Shown: positions 34,479 through 43,513 of the stretch, one piece after another
How the letters are laid out: each line of letters begins with the position of its first letter
Numbering within the stretch: the first letter of the stretch is position 1
Assembly: GCA_052103955.1 (NCBI GenBank)
Contig: JBQELO010000015.1
Coordinates: 1-64,000, forward strand
From: Paenalcaligenes sp052103955
Lineage (GTDB): Bacteria; Pseudomonadota; Gammaproteobacteria; Burkholderiales; Burkholderiaceae_B
Length of the DNA: 64,000 nucleotides
Direction of reading: 5' to 3'
The notes under the pieces: model-generated
Databases searched by the model: none
What the model was told of the DNA's origin: nothing
The model's input: the letters and a program-made list of their open reading frames with translations, nothing else
Position numbers and translations under genes: made by a program

Positions 34479-36215
34479 ATGGAACTCAATGGCGCAGATA
34501 TAGTTGTGCGCACGCTGGCTGACGAAGGCGTTGAACACGTTTTTGGCTATCCCGGTGGTGCCGTACTATACATCTACGATGCAATTTTCAAGCAGGACAA
34601 ATTCCGCCATATTTTGGTGCGTCACGAGCAAGCAGCTGTGCACGCGGCGGATGCCTATTCACGCTCCTCCAACAAAGTTGGTGTGGCGCTGGTAACCAGT
34701 GGCCCCGGGCTGACGAATGCTGTAACAGGTATTGCAACAGCCTACATGGATTCCATCCCTATGGTGGTGATCAGTGGCCAAGTTGGTTCACAGTCTATAG
34801 GTGAAGATGCTTTTCAAGAATGTGATGCAATCGGTATTACGCGTCCTTGCGTGAAGCACAACTTTTTGGTGCGTGACGTAAGAGAACTGGCTGATACCAT
34901 TCGCAAAGCGTTTTATATCGCGACTACAGGCCGTCCAGGCCCTGTGTTGGTCGATATTCCAAAAGATATCACTGCAGCAATGGCTCGCTACACGCCTAAG
35001 CGTGGCGAGGTAAAAATGCGTTCCTACATGCCTGTATCCAAAGGGCATCAGGGACAAATCAAAAAAGCGGTGCAGATGCTGGCAGCTGCCGAGCGTCCCA
35101 TGATTTACGTGGGCGGCGGTGCTATTTTGGATAATGCATCCGAAGAAGTTAAACAATTAGTCGAGCTTAGTGGTGCACCTTGTACTACCACGCTGATGGC
35201 TCTGGGTGCTTACCCAGGTAATAGCGATCAGTATGTAGGTATGCCGGGTATGCACGGTACGTATGAAGCGAACATGGCTATGCAGCACAGTGATGTGTTG
35301 ATTGCTGTGGGTGCTCGTTTCGATGACCGCGTAATTGCGAATCCTCGTCACTTCATGCAAGTACCTCGCAAAATTGTTCACATTGATATTGATCCTTCCT
35401 CCATTTCCAAACGTGTGAAAGTGGATGTGCCTATCGTGGGCAGCGTTAAGGAAGTTCTGCAAGAGTTTAATGAGCAATATGCACAGGCTCGCTCCTCATC
35501 CGCTAAGAGCAAAACTGCTCTGGAGCAATGGTGGAAGCAGATCAACGTTTGGCGCGAGAAGAAATGCCTAGTCTACAAACCCTCTGACGAGGTCATTAAA
35601 CCTCAGTCAGTGGTAGAGGCTCTGTGGGAAGTTACTGGCGGCGACGCTTTCGTGACTTCTGACGTGGGTCAACACCAAATGTGGGCAGCACAATACTACC
35701 GTTTCAATAAACCACGTCGTTGGTTGAACTCTGGTGGCTTGGGTACGATGGGTGTGGGCCTACCTTACGCTATGGGCGTACAGATGGCTAACCCCGATGC
35801 AGATGTAGCGGTCATTACTGGTGAAGCATCTATTCAGATGAACATCCAGGAATTGTCCACATGTTTGCAATATCGTATGACACCTAAGTTGCTGTGCTTA
35901 AACAACCGCAGTCTGGGTATGGTGCGTCAATGGCAGGAAATCGATTACGGCTCCCGTTATTCGGAATCCTACATGGATGCGTTGCCTGACTTTGTGAAGT
36001 TGGTTGAAAGTTACGGCCACGTTGGTATGCGTATTGATAAACCTGCGGATGTGAAACCTGCCATTCAAGAGGCGTTCACTAAACACAAAAACCGCTTGGT
36101 ATTCATGGACTTCATCACCGATAAAACAGAAAACGTCTGGCCTATGGTCAAGGCGGGTAAAGGTTTAACGGAAATGTTGTTGTGTGCAGAAGATCTGAAA
36201 GGAGAGGAATTATGA
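34479..36215 (+). CDS. ilvI: Acetolactate synthase large (catalytic) subunit
   Basis: A 578-residue ThDP enzyme making acetolactate or acetohydroxybutyrate, the first common step to valine, leucine and isoleucine. The catalytic glutamate region reads LVRHEQAAVHAADAY, with TSGPGLTNAVTGIATAYMDSIP and the FAD/substrate segment GMPGMHGTYEANMAM. The ThDP/Mg motif reads GEAS (E449) ... CLNN, where the textbook form is GDGS; many betaproteobacterial enzymes appear to share this variant. AAAGGA lies nine bases upstream of ATG. The stop overlaps the ilvH start by four bases. Confidence 0.96.
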   Translation: MELNGADIVVRTLADEGVEHVFGYPGGAVLYIYDAIFKQDKFRHILVRHEQAAVHAADAYSRSSNKVGVALVTSGPGLTNAVTGIATAYMDSIPMVVISGQVGSQSIGEDAFQECDAIGITRPCVKHNFLVRDVRELADTIRKAFYIATTGRPGPVLVDIPKDITAAMARYTPKRGEVKMRSYMPVSKGHQGQIKKAVQMLAAAERPMIYVGGGAILDNASEEVKQLVELSGAPCTTTLMALGAYPGNSDQYVGMPGMHGTYEANMAMQHSDVLIAVGARFDDRVIANPRHFMQVPRKIVHIDIDPSSISKRVKVDVPIVGSVKEVLQEFNEQYAQARSSSAKSKTALEQWWKQINVWREKKCLVYKPSDEVIKPQSVVEALWEVTGGDAFVTSDVGQHQMWAAQYYRFNKPRRWLNSGGLGTMGVGLPYAMGVQMANPDADVAVITGEASIQMNIQELSTCLQYRMTPKLLCLNNRSLGMVRQWQEIDYGSRYSESYMDALPDFVKLVESYGHVGMRIDKPADVKPAIQEAFTKHKNRLVFMDFITDKTENVWPMVKAGKGLTEMLLCAEDLKGEEL

Positions 36216-36703
36216 AACACGTGATTTCCATCCTGCTTGAAAACGAACCAGGCGCTTTGTCGCGTGTGGTGGGTTTGTTTTCTGCGCGTGGCTACAACAT
36301 TGAAACCTTGACTGTGGCACCTACTGAAGACGTAACGTTGTCTAGGATGACGATTGTGACCATAGGTCCCGATGAGGTGATTGAGCAAATTACCAAACAC
36401 TTGAACCGTCTTGTAGATGTGGTGAAAGTGGTGGATCTTTCCGAAGGTCCGCACGTTGAGCGTGAGCTTATGCTCATCAAGGTGCGAGCAGTAGGTAAAG
36501 AGCGCGAAGAAATCAAACGTATGGCTGACATTTTCCGTGGCAGCATCATTGATGTGACTGACAAAACCTACACGATTGAACTGACTGGAGTGCAGGAGAA
36601 AATCTCTGCCTTCATCAATGCACTGGATCGCAGTTCCATTTTGGAAACAGTACGAACCGGTGTGTCAGGTATTAGCCGTGGTGAGCGGGTTTTGAAGGTT
36701 TAA
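36212..36703 (+). CDS. ilvH: Acetolactate synthase small (regulatory) subunit
   Basis: A 163-residue subunit that activates the large subunit and gives valine feedback inhibition. The ACT domain is clear at the N-terminus (MKHVISILLENEPGALSRVVGLF, RGYNIETLTVAPTE), followed by the ACT-like C-terminal domain. Start at ATG 36212 with GGAGAGGA, overlapping the ilvI stop as ATGA. The longer frame from 36182 is inside ilvI and lacks family similarity. Confidence 0.96.
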   Translation: MKHVISILLENEPGALSRVVGLFSARGYNIETLTVAPTEDVTLSRMTIVTIGPDEVIEQITKHLNRLVDVVKVVDLSEGPHVERELMLIKVRAVGKEREEIKRMADIFRGSIIDVTDKTYTIELTGVQEKISAFINALDRSSILETVRTGVSGISRGERVLKV

Positions 36704-36753
36704 CTTTATTAAATTAAAACGCCACAAGGCGACAAAAATTTGGAGCAGATTCC

Positions 36754-37770
36754 ATGAAAGTTTTTTACGACAAAGATTGTGACCTTTCCTTGATCAAGGG
36801 TCGTACAGTTACCATTATCGGTTACGGTTCACAAGGCCACGCTCACGCACTGAACCTGCATGAGTCGGGTGTAAATGTAGTTGTTGGTCTGCGTAAAGGC
36901 GGTGCTTCTTGGAGCAAAGCTGAAGGCGCTGGCCTGAAAGTGATGGAAGTGGCTGAAGCCGTTAAAATCGCTGACGTAGTAATGATCTTGTTGCCAGACG
37001 AGAGCATCGCTGAAGTGTACCGTACACAAGTTGCTGAAAATATTCGTCCAGGTGCTGCATTGGCATTTGCTCACGGCTTTAACGTTCACTACGGCCAAGT
37101 TGTGCCACGTGACGATATCGACGTGATCATGGTTGCTCCTAAAGCTCCAGGCCACACAGTACGTGGTACATACCGTCAAGGTGGTGGTGTTCCTCACCTG
37201 ATCGCTGTGTACCAAGACAAAACTGGTGCCGCTCGTGACGTAGCACTGTCCTACGCAAGTGCTAACGGTGGTGGTCGTGCCGGTATCATCGAAACAAACT
37301 TCCGCGAAGAAACAGAAACTGACTTGTTCGGTGAGCAAGCTGTTCTGTGTGGTGGTGCTGTTGAACTGATCAAAGCAGGTTTCGATACATTGGTTGAAGC
37401 TGGTTACGCGCCTGAAATGGCGTACTTCGAGTGCTTGCACGAACTGAAGTTGATCGTTGACTTGATCTACGAAGGCGGTATCGCCAACATGAACTACTCC
37501 ATCTCCAACAACGCGGAGTTCGGTGAGTACGAAACAGGTCCTAAGATCATTACTGATGAAACACGTAAAGCAATGCGTGAAGTTCTGGCCGACATCCAAA
37601 ACGGTGTTTACGCTAAAAACTTCATCTTGGAGCACACAGCTGGTGCTCCAACATTGACATCGCGTCGTCGCATCAATGCTGAATCTCAGATTGAGCAAGT
37701 GGGCGAACAATTGCGTGCAATGATGCCTTGGATTGCAGCCAACAAATTGGTTGATAAATCCAAAAACTAA
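36754..37770 (+). CDS. ilvC: Ketol-acid reductoisomerase (class I)
   Basis: A 338-residue cytoplasmic NADPH enzyme, the second step of branched-chain amino acid synthesis. NADPH-binding GYGSQGHAHALNLHESG, catalytic H in AFAHGFNVHYG, APKAPGHTVR, Mg-binding D and E in ETDLFGEQAVLCGG, and YSISNNAEFGEY. Short class I length. Codon use is strongly biased (CGT, GGT, AAA), as expected of a highly expressed gene. It ends the ilv operon at a good terminator. Confidence 0.97.
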   Translation: MKVFYDKDCDLSLIKGRTVTIIGYGSQGHAHALNLHESGVNVVVGLRKGGASWSKAEGAGLKVMEVAEAVKIADVVMILLPDESIAEVYRTQVAENIRPGAALAFAHGFNVHYGQVVPRDDIDVIMVAPKAPGHTVRGTYRQGGGVPHLIAVYQDKTGAARDVALSYASANGGGRAGIIETNFREETETDLFGEQAVLCGGAVELIKAGFDTLVEAGYAPEMAYFECLHELKLIVDLIYEGGIANMNYSISNNAEFGEYETGPKIITDETRKAMREVLADIQNGVYAKNFILEHTAGAPTLTSRRRINAESQIEQVGEQLRAMMPWIAANKLVDKSKN

Positions 37771-37793
37771 GCATGTGGCGTAACTAACGCCAT

Positions 37794-37832
37794 AAGGCTG
37801 GCCTAGGGATCTCCCTGTGCCAGCCTTTTTGT
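37794..37832 (+). terminator. Terminator of the ilvI-ilvH-ilvC operon
   Basis: AAGGCTGGC and GCCAGCC arms with a 16-base loop containing a small inner stem, followed by a T-run. Confidence 0.75.
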
Positions 37833-37923
37833 TTTTTGTAATTGCCCATAAGCTGCTAATATCTCATTCTTACCCAGCTGCTTTTAAGCGGTTTCTTCGG
37901 TTTTTTTACCTTCAGCTTGAATT

Positions 37924-38688
37924 ATGCCCGGTCGCAATACAGACGAATTACGTCGTCGCAGTATTTACCTTTTACCTAACGCGTTTACTACCGCGAACCT
38001 GTTTGCTGGTTTTTATGCTGTCGTGCAAGCCATGAATGGGCGGTTTGAAGTGGCTGCTATAGCTATCTTCTTGGCGATGGTGTTTGATGGTATGGATGGG
38101 CGAGTAGCCCGCCTGACTAATACGCAGTCCGCCTTTGGGGAGCAATATGACTCCATGGCAGACTTAACTTCTTTTGGTGTGGCGCCCGCGTTGGTGATGT
38201 ATGTGTGGGCTCTGCAAGATTTAGGGCGATGGGGGTGGTTGGCCGCATTTGTGTTTGTTGCGGGTGCTGCTTTGCGCTTAGCGCGCTTTAATACCAATAT
38301 CGCTGTTGTGGATAAGCGCTTCTTTCAGGGGTTGCCTAGCCCTGCTGCTGCCGCGTTAATTGCGGGCTTTGTATGGCTATCGGTGGATAATAAGTTGCCG
38401 ATATCTACGTCCATGCTGCAATGGAGTGCTTTTGCACTGACCATTTATGCGGGTGTGGCAATGGTATCGAATGCGCCTTTTTACAGTGGTAAATCCTTTG
38501 CGCTAGGTAAAAGTGTTCCGTTTTGGGGGATGCTAGTGCTGGTGCTGTTGTTTGTGTTTGTGTCTTCTGATCCACCGGTAGTGCTGTTTGGCTTGTTTGT
38601 GCTGTATGGCTTATCGGGTTGGGTGGTAATGGCATGGCGCTGGCATCGTGCACGTAGGCTAATCGAGCAGCGCCGCGAAGAGGGTTAA
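37924..38688 (+). CDS. pssA: CDP-diacylglycerol-serine O-phosphatidyltransferase
   Basis: A 254-residue inner-membrane enzyme making phosphatidylserine, the precursor of phosphatidylethanolamine. The CDP-alcohol phosphotransferase motif is seen as DGRVARLTNTQSAFGEQYDSMAD (D-G-x2-A-R-x8-G-x3-D-x3-D). About seven membrane helices, N-terminus RRSIYLLPNAFTTANLFAGF. The ilvC-pssA order is common in this group. The stop overlaps the convergent lipoprotein stop by four bases. Confidence 0.95.
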   Translation: MPGRNTDELRRRSIYLLPNAFTTANLFAGFYAVVQAMNGRFEVAAIAIFLAMVFDGMDGRVARLTNTQSAFGEQYDSMADLTSFGVAPALVMYVWALQDLGRWGWLAAFVFVAGAALRLARFNTNIAVVDKRFFQGLPSPAAAALIAGFVWLSVDNKLPISTSMLQWSAFALTIYAGVAMVSNAPFYSGKSFALGKSVPFWGMLVLVLLFVFVSSDPPVVLFGLFVLYGLSGWVVMAWRWHRARRLIEQRREEG

Positions 38689-39194
38689 TCCATACCGCGA
38701 AAGATACCGTCATTGATGTCTAGAGGATCGGGGCCAGGGTGGTGGTGAACCAACTGGCCTTCGTCATTAAAGTACATATACATTAGCGAGTTAAACGCGC
38801 CGCCTTGTTTGTATCGGTATGACCAAGTGCGATAGGGTTTGCCTTTCCATAACGCTATTTCATCTACGGCGGGCGGGCCATACCAGCAGGCAATCATGGG
38901 GGCTTCCCAAGGGCGTTGATCTAGTAGCTTGAATCCTTCGTCTGATAGCATTTGCTGTATAGACACAATAACTTCTTGTTGGTCAATTTCGGCCGTCCAA
39001 GCGTAGTAACCCATAGGTTGCATAGACCAGTTAACGAGTTGGGGTTGCGTGTTTGAGCAGCGTTGAGTGGGTGTGCCGTATTCGTTGATGGCAGTCTGTA
39101 AGGGTGTGCCGGGTGGGACATTACTTAGGCTTGTGCAGCCGGTAGCTAACAGCGCTAAAAGCGTCATACAGGGCAGGGCGGTAAAGCGTGGCAT
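38685..39194 (-). CDS. Predicted lipoprotein of unknown function
   Basis: A 169-residue protein with a lipoprotein signal: basic start, hydrophobic core and lipobox LLATGC (C20). The mature part has YGTPTQRC, WSMQPMGYYAW and an acidic, proline-rich end. I recognise it only as the kind of small conserved lipoprotein found in Burkholderiales; no function is known to me. It is convergent with pssA and divergent from rpsO. Confidence 0.75.
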   Translation of the reverse strand: MPRFTALPCMTLLALLATGCTSLSNVPPGTPLQTAINEYGTPTQRCSNTQPQLVNWSMQPMGYYAWTAEIDQQEVIVSIQQMLSDEGFKLLDQRPWEAPMIACWYGPPAVDEIALWKGKPYRTWSYRYKQGGAFNSLMYMYFNDEGQLVHHHPGPDPLDINDGIFRGMD

Positions 39195-39251
39195 TTTTCG
39201 TACTTCCTGTGGTGGTTGCGCCTAATTAAATAGTTGCTGCGCTAAACGAAC

Positions 39252-39280
39252 TTACGTGTTTAGGGGTTTTGCTATATAAT
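39252..39280 (+). promoter_or_regulatory. Probable rpsO promoter
   Basis: A perfect -10 TATAAT at 39275-39280 with a weak -35 TTACGT at 39252-39257 and 17 bases between. Confidence 0.55.
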
Positions 39281-39298
39281 TCCAGATTGTTTTGCGTA

Positions 39299-39346
39299 AG
39301 CAAAGTGTTTTTGCTGATGACACGATAGGGCTCCTCGGTTCTATCG
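39299..39346 (+). promoter_or_regulatory. rpsO leader with two hairpins
   Basis: Two stems lie in the 5' leader of rpsO: AGCAAA/TTTGCT (39299-39315) and CGATAG/CTATCG (39323-39346). The ribosome site is in the GAGGATA just after. S15 represses its own message through leader structures in several phyla, so this is a candidate S15 target. Confidence 0.4.
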
Positions 39347-39368
39347 CAAGTTATTTGAGGATAATGTT

Positions 39369-39635
39369 ATGACAGTAGTAGTTAAAAAAACCGAAATCGT
39401 TTCGGAATACCAACGTAAAGCCGGTGATACTGGTTCTCCAGAAGTTCAAGTAGCGCTGCTTTCGGCACGTATTGCTCATTTGACAGAGCACTTCAAAACC
39501 CACGTTAAAGATCACCACTCACGTCGTGGTCTGCTGCGTATGGTTAGCCGTCGCCGTAAACTGTTGGATTACTTGAAAGATCGTAAGCCTGACGCTTACC
39601 GCGCGTTGATCGAAAGACTCGGTCTGCGTAAGTAA
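39369..39635 (+). CDS. rpsO: 30S ribosomal protein S15
   Basis: An 88-residue protein that binds 16S rRNA early in 30S assembly. The whole sequence fits the family: QRKAGDTGSPEVQVALLSARI, LTEHFKTHVKDHHSRRGLLRMVSRRRKLLDYL, ending RLGLRK. Preceded by GAGGATA. It is followed by pnp as in most proteobacteria. Confidence 0.98.
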   Translation: MTVVVKKTEIVSEYQRKAGDTGSPEVQVALLSARIAHLTEHFKTHVKDHHSRRGLLRMVSRRRKLLDYLKDRKPDAYRALIERLGLRK

Positions 39636-39662
39636 TATGCCGGGGCATGCCCCGCACGAAAT

Positions 39663-39711
39663 AACCGTGCTTGCTGCAAGAAACCTCTTGCGGTACGCAC
39701 GGTTTTTTATT
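39663..39711 (+). terminator. rpsO-pnp intercistronic hairpin/terminator
   Basis: Outer stem ACCGTGC/GCACGGT encloses an inner stem GCAAGA/TCTTGC and is followed by six T. A further GGGGCATGCCCC self-complementary site lies at 39642-39653. It could both end rpsO transcripts and act as an RNase III processing site before pnp, as in E. coli. Confidence 0.75.
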
Positions 39712-39727
39712 GTAAGGAACGTAGTGA

Positions 39728-41887
39728 ATGTTCAATAAAGTCACAAAAAAATTCCAGTACGGCGCACATGAAGTTGTGTTGGAAACGGGTGAAATTGCAC
39801 GGCAGGCATCAGGTGCCGTGCTTGTTTCTGTTGAAGATACCGTTATTTTGGCAACCGTTGTAGGTGCTAAAAAAGCTAAAGCTGGTCAGGATTTCTTTCC
39901 TTTGACCGTAGATTACGTAGAGAAAACCTACGCTGCTGGACGTATTCCAGGTGGTTTCTTTAAGCGTGAAGGTAAGCCTTCAGAGCGTGAGACATTGACT
40001 TCACGTCTGATCGATCGTCCGCTGCGTCCGTTGTTCCCTGAAGGGTTTTACAACGAAGTTCAAATCATCATTCACGCGCTGTCGGTTAACCCAGAGATTG
40101 ATCCGGTTATCCCTGCGTTGATTGGTGCATCAGCTGCGTTGGCTATTTCTGGTATCCCATTCAATGGCCCTGCTGGTGCAGCGCGTGTGGGTTATGTGGA
40201 TGGTCAGTATGTGCTGAATCCAACCACAGCTCAAACCGAACAATCCAAGTTGGACTTGGTTGTAGCAGGTACTGAAGCTGCGGTATTGATGGTTGAGTCG
40301 GATGCTCAGCAATTGTCTGAAGAAGTTATGTTGGGTGCGATTGCTTTTGGTCATGAGCAAATGCAAAACGTGATCAATGCGATTCATGAGCTGGTTGAAG
40401 ATGCTGGCAAACCTGAATGGGATTGGCAGCCAGAGCCTGCTAACGAAGCGTTGATCAGTGCTGTGCGTGCTGCTGCTTTCGATCAGTTGAAAGAAGCGTA
40501 CCAAATTCGTGAGAAACAAGCGCGTACATTGCGTTTGAAAGAAATCAGCCAATCCGTGAAAGATTCCTTGGCTGCTGCGGCTGCAGAAAAAGGCGAAGCT
40601 GCTCCTGATTCAGTGGGTGTTGATAACGTCCTGTTTGATTTCGAGAGCCAGATTGTTCGTAGCCAGATTCTGAGCGGTGAACCACGTATTGATGGTCGCG
40701 ATACACGTACTGTGCGTCCTATTGCTATCCGTACAGGCGTGTTGCCACGTGCTCACGGTAGCGTCTTGTTCACGCGTGGTGAAACGCAAGCCTTGGTGGT
40801 TGCTACGCTGGGTACACGTCAAGACGAGCAGATCATTGACTCCGTCATGGGCGAGTACCGTGATAAGTTCATGCTGCATTACAACTTCCCACCGTTTGCT
40901 ACAGGCGAAACAGGTCGATTTGGTGCACCTAAACGTCGCGAGATCGGCCACGGTCGTTTGGCTAAACGTGCTTTGGCTCACATGATCCCTCCTGCTGATG
41001 AGTTCCAATACTCCTTGCGTATTGTGTCTGAAGTGACTGAGTCCAATGGCTCGTCCTCCATGGCAACCGTATGTGGCGGCTCATTGGCGATGATGGATGC
41101 GGGTGTGCCAATGACAGATCACGTTGCTGGTGTAGCAATGGGTTTGATCAAAGATGGCGGTAAGTTCGCTGTGTTGACCGACATTCTGGGTGATGAAGAT
41201 CATCTGGGTGACATGGACTTCAAAGTGGCTGGTACAGAGCATGGTATTACTGCGCTGCAGATGGATATCAAGATTCAAGGTATCACTACTGAGATCATGA
41301 GTGTGGCATTGGCTCAAGCTCGCGAAGGCCGGCTGCACATTTTGGGTCTGATGAAAACATCCTTGGAAGGTGCGCGTACAGAGTTGTCTGCATTTGCTCC
41401 TCGCATGTTGACCGTAAAAATCAACCCAGAAAAAATTCGTGATGTAATCGGTAAAGGCGGTGCTACGATCCGCACACTGACTGAAGAAACTGGTACACAA
41501 ATTGATATCGGTGACGACGGTACTATCACTATTTCTAGCGCTGACTTGGAAAAAGCCCAAGAAGCTGAGCGTCGTATTAAAGAAATCACGGCCGAGGTGG
41601 AAGTAGGTCAAGAATACGAAGGCCCAGTGCTGCGTATTTTGGACTTTGGTGCCATTGTTCAAGTATTGCCGGGTAAAGATGGTTTGCTGCATATCTCCGA
41701 GATTGCGAACTACCGTATTGCCAACGTGAATGATGTATTGAAAGTTGGTCAAATCGTGAAGTTCAAAGTCATCGAAGCGGATGATAAAGGCCGTCTGCGT
41801 CTGTCTATCAAAGCGTTGGGTGGTATTGAAGCTCAAGGTGGCGAAGCTGCACCAGCAACGCCTGAGGCGGATACTGCTGCTGAGTAA
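39728..41887 (+). CDS. pnp: Polynucleotide phosphorylase
   Basis: A 719-residue 3'-5' exoribonuclease of the RNA degradosome, cytoplasmic. Two RNase PH domains (about 10-230 and 310-545), with RIPGGFFKREGKPSERETL and the catalytic DILGDEDHLGDMDFKVAGT; then KH (IRDVIGKGGATIRTL) and S1 (EYEGPVLRILDFGAIVQVLPGKDGLLHIS) RNA-binding domains. The tail after S1 is short and rich in Ala and Glu. A terminator follows. Confidence 0.97.
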   Translation: MFNKVTKKFQYGAHEVVLETGEIARQASGAVLVSVEDTVILATVVGAKKAKAGQDFFPLTVDYVEKTYAAGRIPGGFFKREGKPSERETLTSRLIDRPLRPLFPEGFYNEVQIIIHALSVNPEIDPVIPALIGASAALAISGIPFNGPAGAARVGYVDGQYVLNPTTAQTEQSKLDLVVAGTEAAVLMVESDAQQLSEEVMLGAIAFGHEQMQNVINAIHELVEDAGKPEWDWQPEPANEALISAVRAAAFDQLKEAYQIREKQARTLRLKEISQSVKDSLAAAAAEKGEAAPDSVGVDNVLFDFESQIVRSQILSGEPRIDGRDTRTVRPIAIRTGVLPRAHGSVLFTRGETQALVVATLGTRQDEQIIDSVMGEYRDKFMLHYNFPPFATGETGRFGAPKRREIGHGRLAKRALAHMIPPADEFQYSLRIVSEVTESNGSSSMATVCGGSLAMMDAGVPMTDHVAGVAMGLIKDGGKFAVLTDILGDEDHLGDMDFKVAGTEHGITALQMDIKIQGITTEIMSVALAQAREGRLHILGLMKTSLEGARTELSAFAPRMLTVKINPEKIRDVIGKGGATIRTLTEETGTQIDIGDDGTITISSADLEKAQEAERRIKEITAEVEVGQEYEGPVLRILDFGAIVQVLPGKDGLLHISEIANYRIANVNDVLKVGQIVKFKVIEADDKGRLRLSIKALGGIEAQGGEAAPATPEADTAAE

Positions 41888-41925
41888 GGCTGCATGTATA
41901 TAGCGTTACTCTCAATGTGACGCAT

Positions 41926-41966
41926 AAAATCCCGGGTCTAGCCATTGTGCTGGCCCGGGATTTTTT
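41926..41966 (+). terminator. Terminator of pnp
   Basis: AAAATCCCGGG and complement with a nested GCCA/TGGC stem and a run of six T. Confidence 0.85.
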
Positions 41967-42027
41967 ATGGAAAATTGAAAGGTAGGGTTGTATTGCACGT
42001 CTTAAGTGGCTTTTCCAGCTTTGGTCG

Positions 42028-42056
42028 TATACAAAAAGATAAATTTACGGTATAGT
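42028..42056 (+). promoter_or_regulatory. Probable promoter of the tRNA-Ser/tRNA-Leu pair
   Basis: TATACA (-35) and TATAGT (-10) with 17 bases between, about 60 bases before the tRNA-Ser. Confidence 0.45.
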
Positions 42057-42115
42057 TTTCTTCTTTGCTGCATGGGCCAACCTATTGGTGCAGAAACATC
42101 AGCAAACTCAAACTT

Positions 42116-42205
42116 GGAAGCGTGCCAGAGCGGTTGAATGGACTGGTCTTGAAAACCAGCGATGGGGTAACTCATCCGTGAGTTCGAATCTCACCGCTTC
42201 CGCCA
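42116..42205 (+). tRNA. tRNA-Ser(UGA)
   Basis: A 90-base class II tRNA: acceptor GGAAGCG/CGCTTCC, discriminator G, encoded CCA, anticodon loop CTTGAAA (anticodon TGA in DNA), long variable arm, T-arm GTGAG-TTCGAAT-CTCAC. Confidence 0.97.
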
Positions 42206-42219
42206 AAAAAGTTTGTGTG

Positions 42220-42306
42220 GCATCCATGGCGGAATAGGTAGACGCAAGAGACTTAAAATCTCTCGATCAAACGGTCGTCCCGGTTCGATTCCGGGTGGAT
42301 GCACCA
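42220..42306 (+). tRNA. tRNA-Leu(UAA)
   Basis: An 87-base class II tRNA: acceptor GCATCCA/TGGATGC, discriminator A, encoded CCA, anticodon loop CTTAAAA (anticodon TAA in DNA), T-arm CCCGG-TTCGATT-CCGGG. It lies 14 bases after tRNA-Ser(UGA), so both are likely on one transcript. Confidence 0.97.
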
Positions 42307-42402
42307 ACTCTCTTTTCGTATCAGTCCCCAAATTATCCTTTTGATTCAGTTCGAGTCATAATAGATCTCTCTGTAGAGCTATGTGCAAGGATAGTAAATA
42401 CC

Positions 42403-43377
42403 ATGAAAGCGATAGAAATCTCTCAACCGGGTGGCCCCGATGTATTGTGCTGGGTGGATAGGCCTGTGCCTGAACCTGCTGCGGGGCAACTGTTGCTGCG
42501 TGTTATTGCAGCAGGGGTGAATAGGCCGGACGTCATGCAGCGAAAAGGCATGTATCCTGCGCCACCTGGAGCATCAGATATCCCTGGGTTGGAAGTGTCT
42601 GGTGAAATTGTGGGTGGAGATATTTCTAACAGTGCTTATGCTTTGGGCGATAAGGTGTGTGCCTTATTGTCGGGCGGTGGTTATGCGCAATATTGCGTGG
42701 TAAATGCTGAGCACTGTCTACCTATTCCTGATGGCATGGATCCCGTTCACGCGGCGGGCATTCCTGAAACGGCTTTTACGGTTTGGAGCAATATCTTTAA
42801 TCGTGGTGCCCTCGCTCGGGGTGAGTCTTTGCTGGTGCATGGTGGTGCGAGCGGTATAGGGACTATGGCTATACAGTTGGCTGTGGCTAGGGGGCATCAG
42901 GTGTTTGCGACGGCAGGCAGTGATGAACGTGTTGCTATTATTAATGCGTTGGGTGCTACGGGCATTAATTACAAAACTCAGCTTTTTGAGGATGTGGTGC
43001 GTGAAGCAACCGGTGGTCGCGGTGTGGATGTCGTTTTGGACATGGTGGCGGGCGACTATATTAATAGAGACATCCGATGTTTGGCGGATGATGGCCGCAT
43101 AGTTGTGATTGCGTTGCAGGGCGCGCCTAAAGGGGAAGTGAATTTTGCGCAAATGATGTTGCGTAGATTGACGCTTACTGGTTCCACGTTGCGTGCTCGC
43201 GATGCGGTCTTTAAGGCAGCGCTGTCTGCTCAGGTGCGCGAAAATGTGTGGCCGTTGCTGGAAAACGGATCTGTACAAGTTAAGGTGCATGCTATTTTTG
43301 ATATGGCTGATGCAGCCAAAGCGCACGCTATGATGGATGCCGGCGAGCAGGTGGGGAAAATCATTCTGCGCGCGTAA
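42403..43377 (+). CDS. NAD(P)H:quinone oxidoreductase (PIG3/zeta-crystallin type)
   Basis: A 324-residue zinc-free medium-chain dehydrogenase/reductase, cytoplasmic, likely reducing quinones with NADPH. Features: MKAIEISQPGGPDVLCW, AAGVNRPDVMQRKGMYPAPPGASDIPGLEVSG, the substrate-side HAAGIPETAFTVWSNIF, and cofactor motif VHGGASGIGTMAIQLA. The start is ATG 42403 (AAGGA upstream); the open frame extends back into tRNA-Leu but cannot be used. Its position before tpiA is common in betaproteobacteria. The physiological substrate is not known. Confidence 0.9.
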   Translation: MKAIEISQPGGPDVLCWVDRPVPEPAAGQLLLRVIAAGVNRPDVMQRKGMYPAPPGASDIPGLEVSGEIVGGDISNSAYALGDKVCALLSGGGYAQYCVVNAEHCLPIPDGMDPVHAAGIPETAFTVWSNIFNRGALARGESLLVHGGASGIGTMAIQLAVARGHQVFATAGSDERVAIINALGATGINYKTQLFEDVVREATGGRGVDVVLDMVAGDYINRDIRCLADDGRIVVIALQGAPKGEVNFAQMMLRRLTLTGSTLRARDAVFKAALSAQVRENVWPLLENGSVQVKVHAIFDMADAAKAHAMMDAGEQVGKIILRA

Positions 43378-43513
43378 AAGCATGTTTGCTGGGTGTGAAT
43401 TAATATCTCGGTGCGAAAAGCGCACAATTATGAAGCGTAAATCCAGCCAACACGCTACAATTATCGGTTGTTTTATTTGTGATGGCCTTTAGGCCTTCAG
43501 GTATTAGGGGTCA

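Noticed and set aside
36829..37710. 293-codon open frame antisense to ilvC
   Set aside because: It mirrors the strong codon bias of ilvC, has a Cys/Val/Phe/Thr-rich nonsense composition and no motif.
37817..38035. 72-codon frame overlapping the ilvC terminator and pssA start
   Set aside because: It begins inside the terminator and runs out of frame through pssA.
41081..41836. 251-codon open frame antisense to pnp
   Set aside because: Shadow of a codon-biased gene; no family features.
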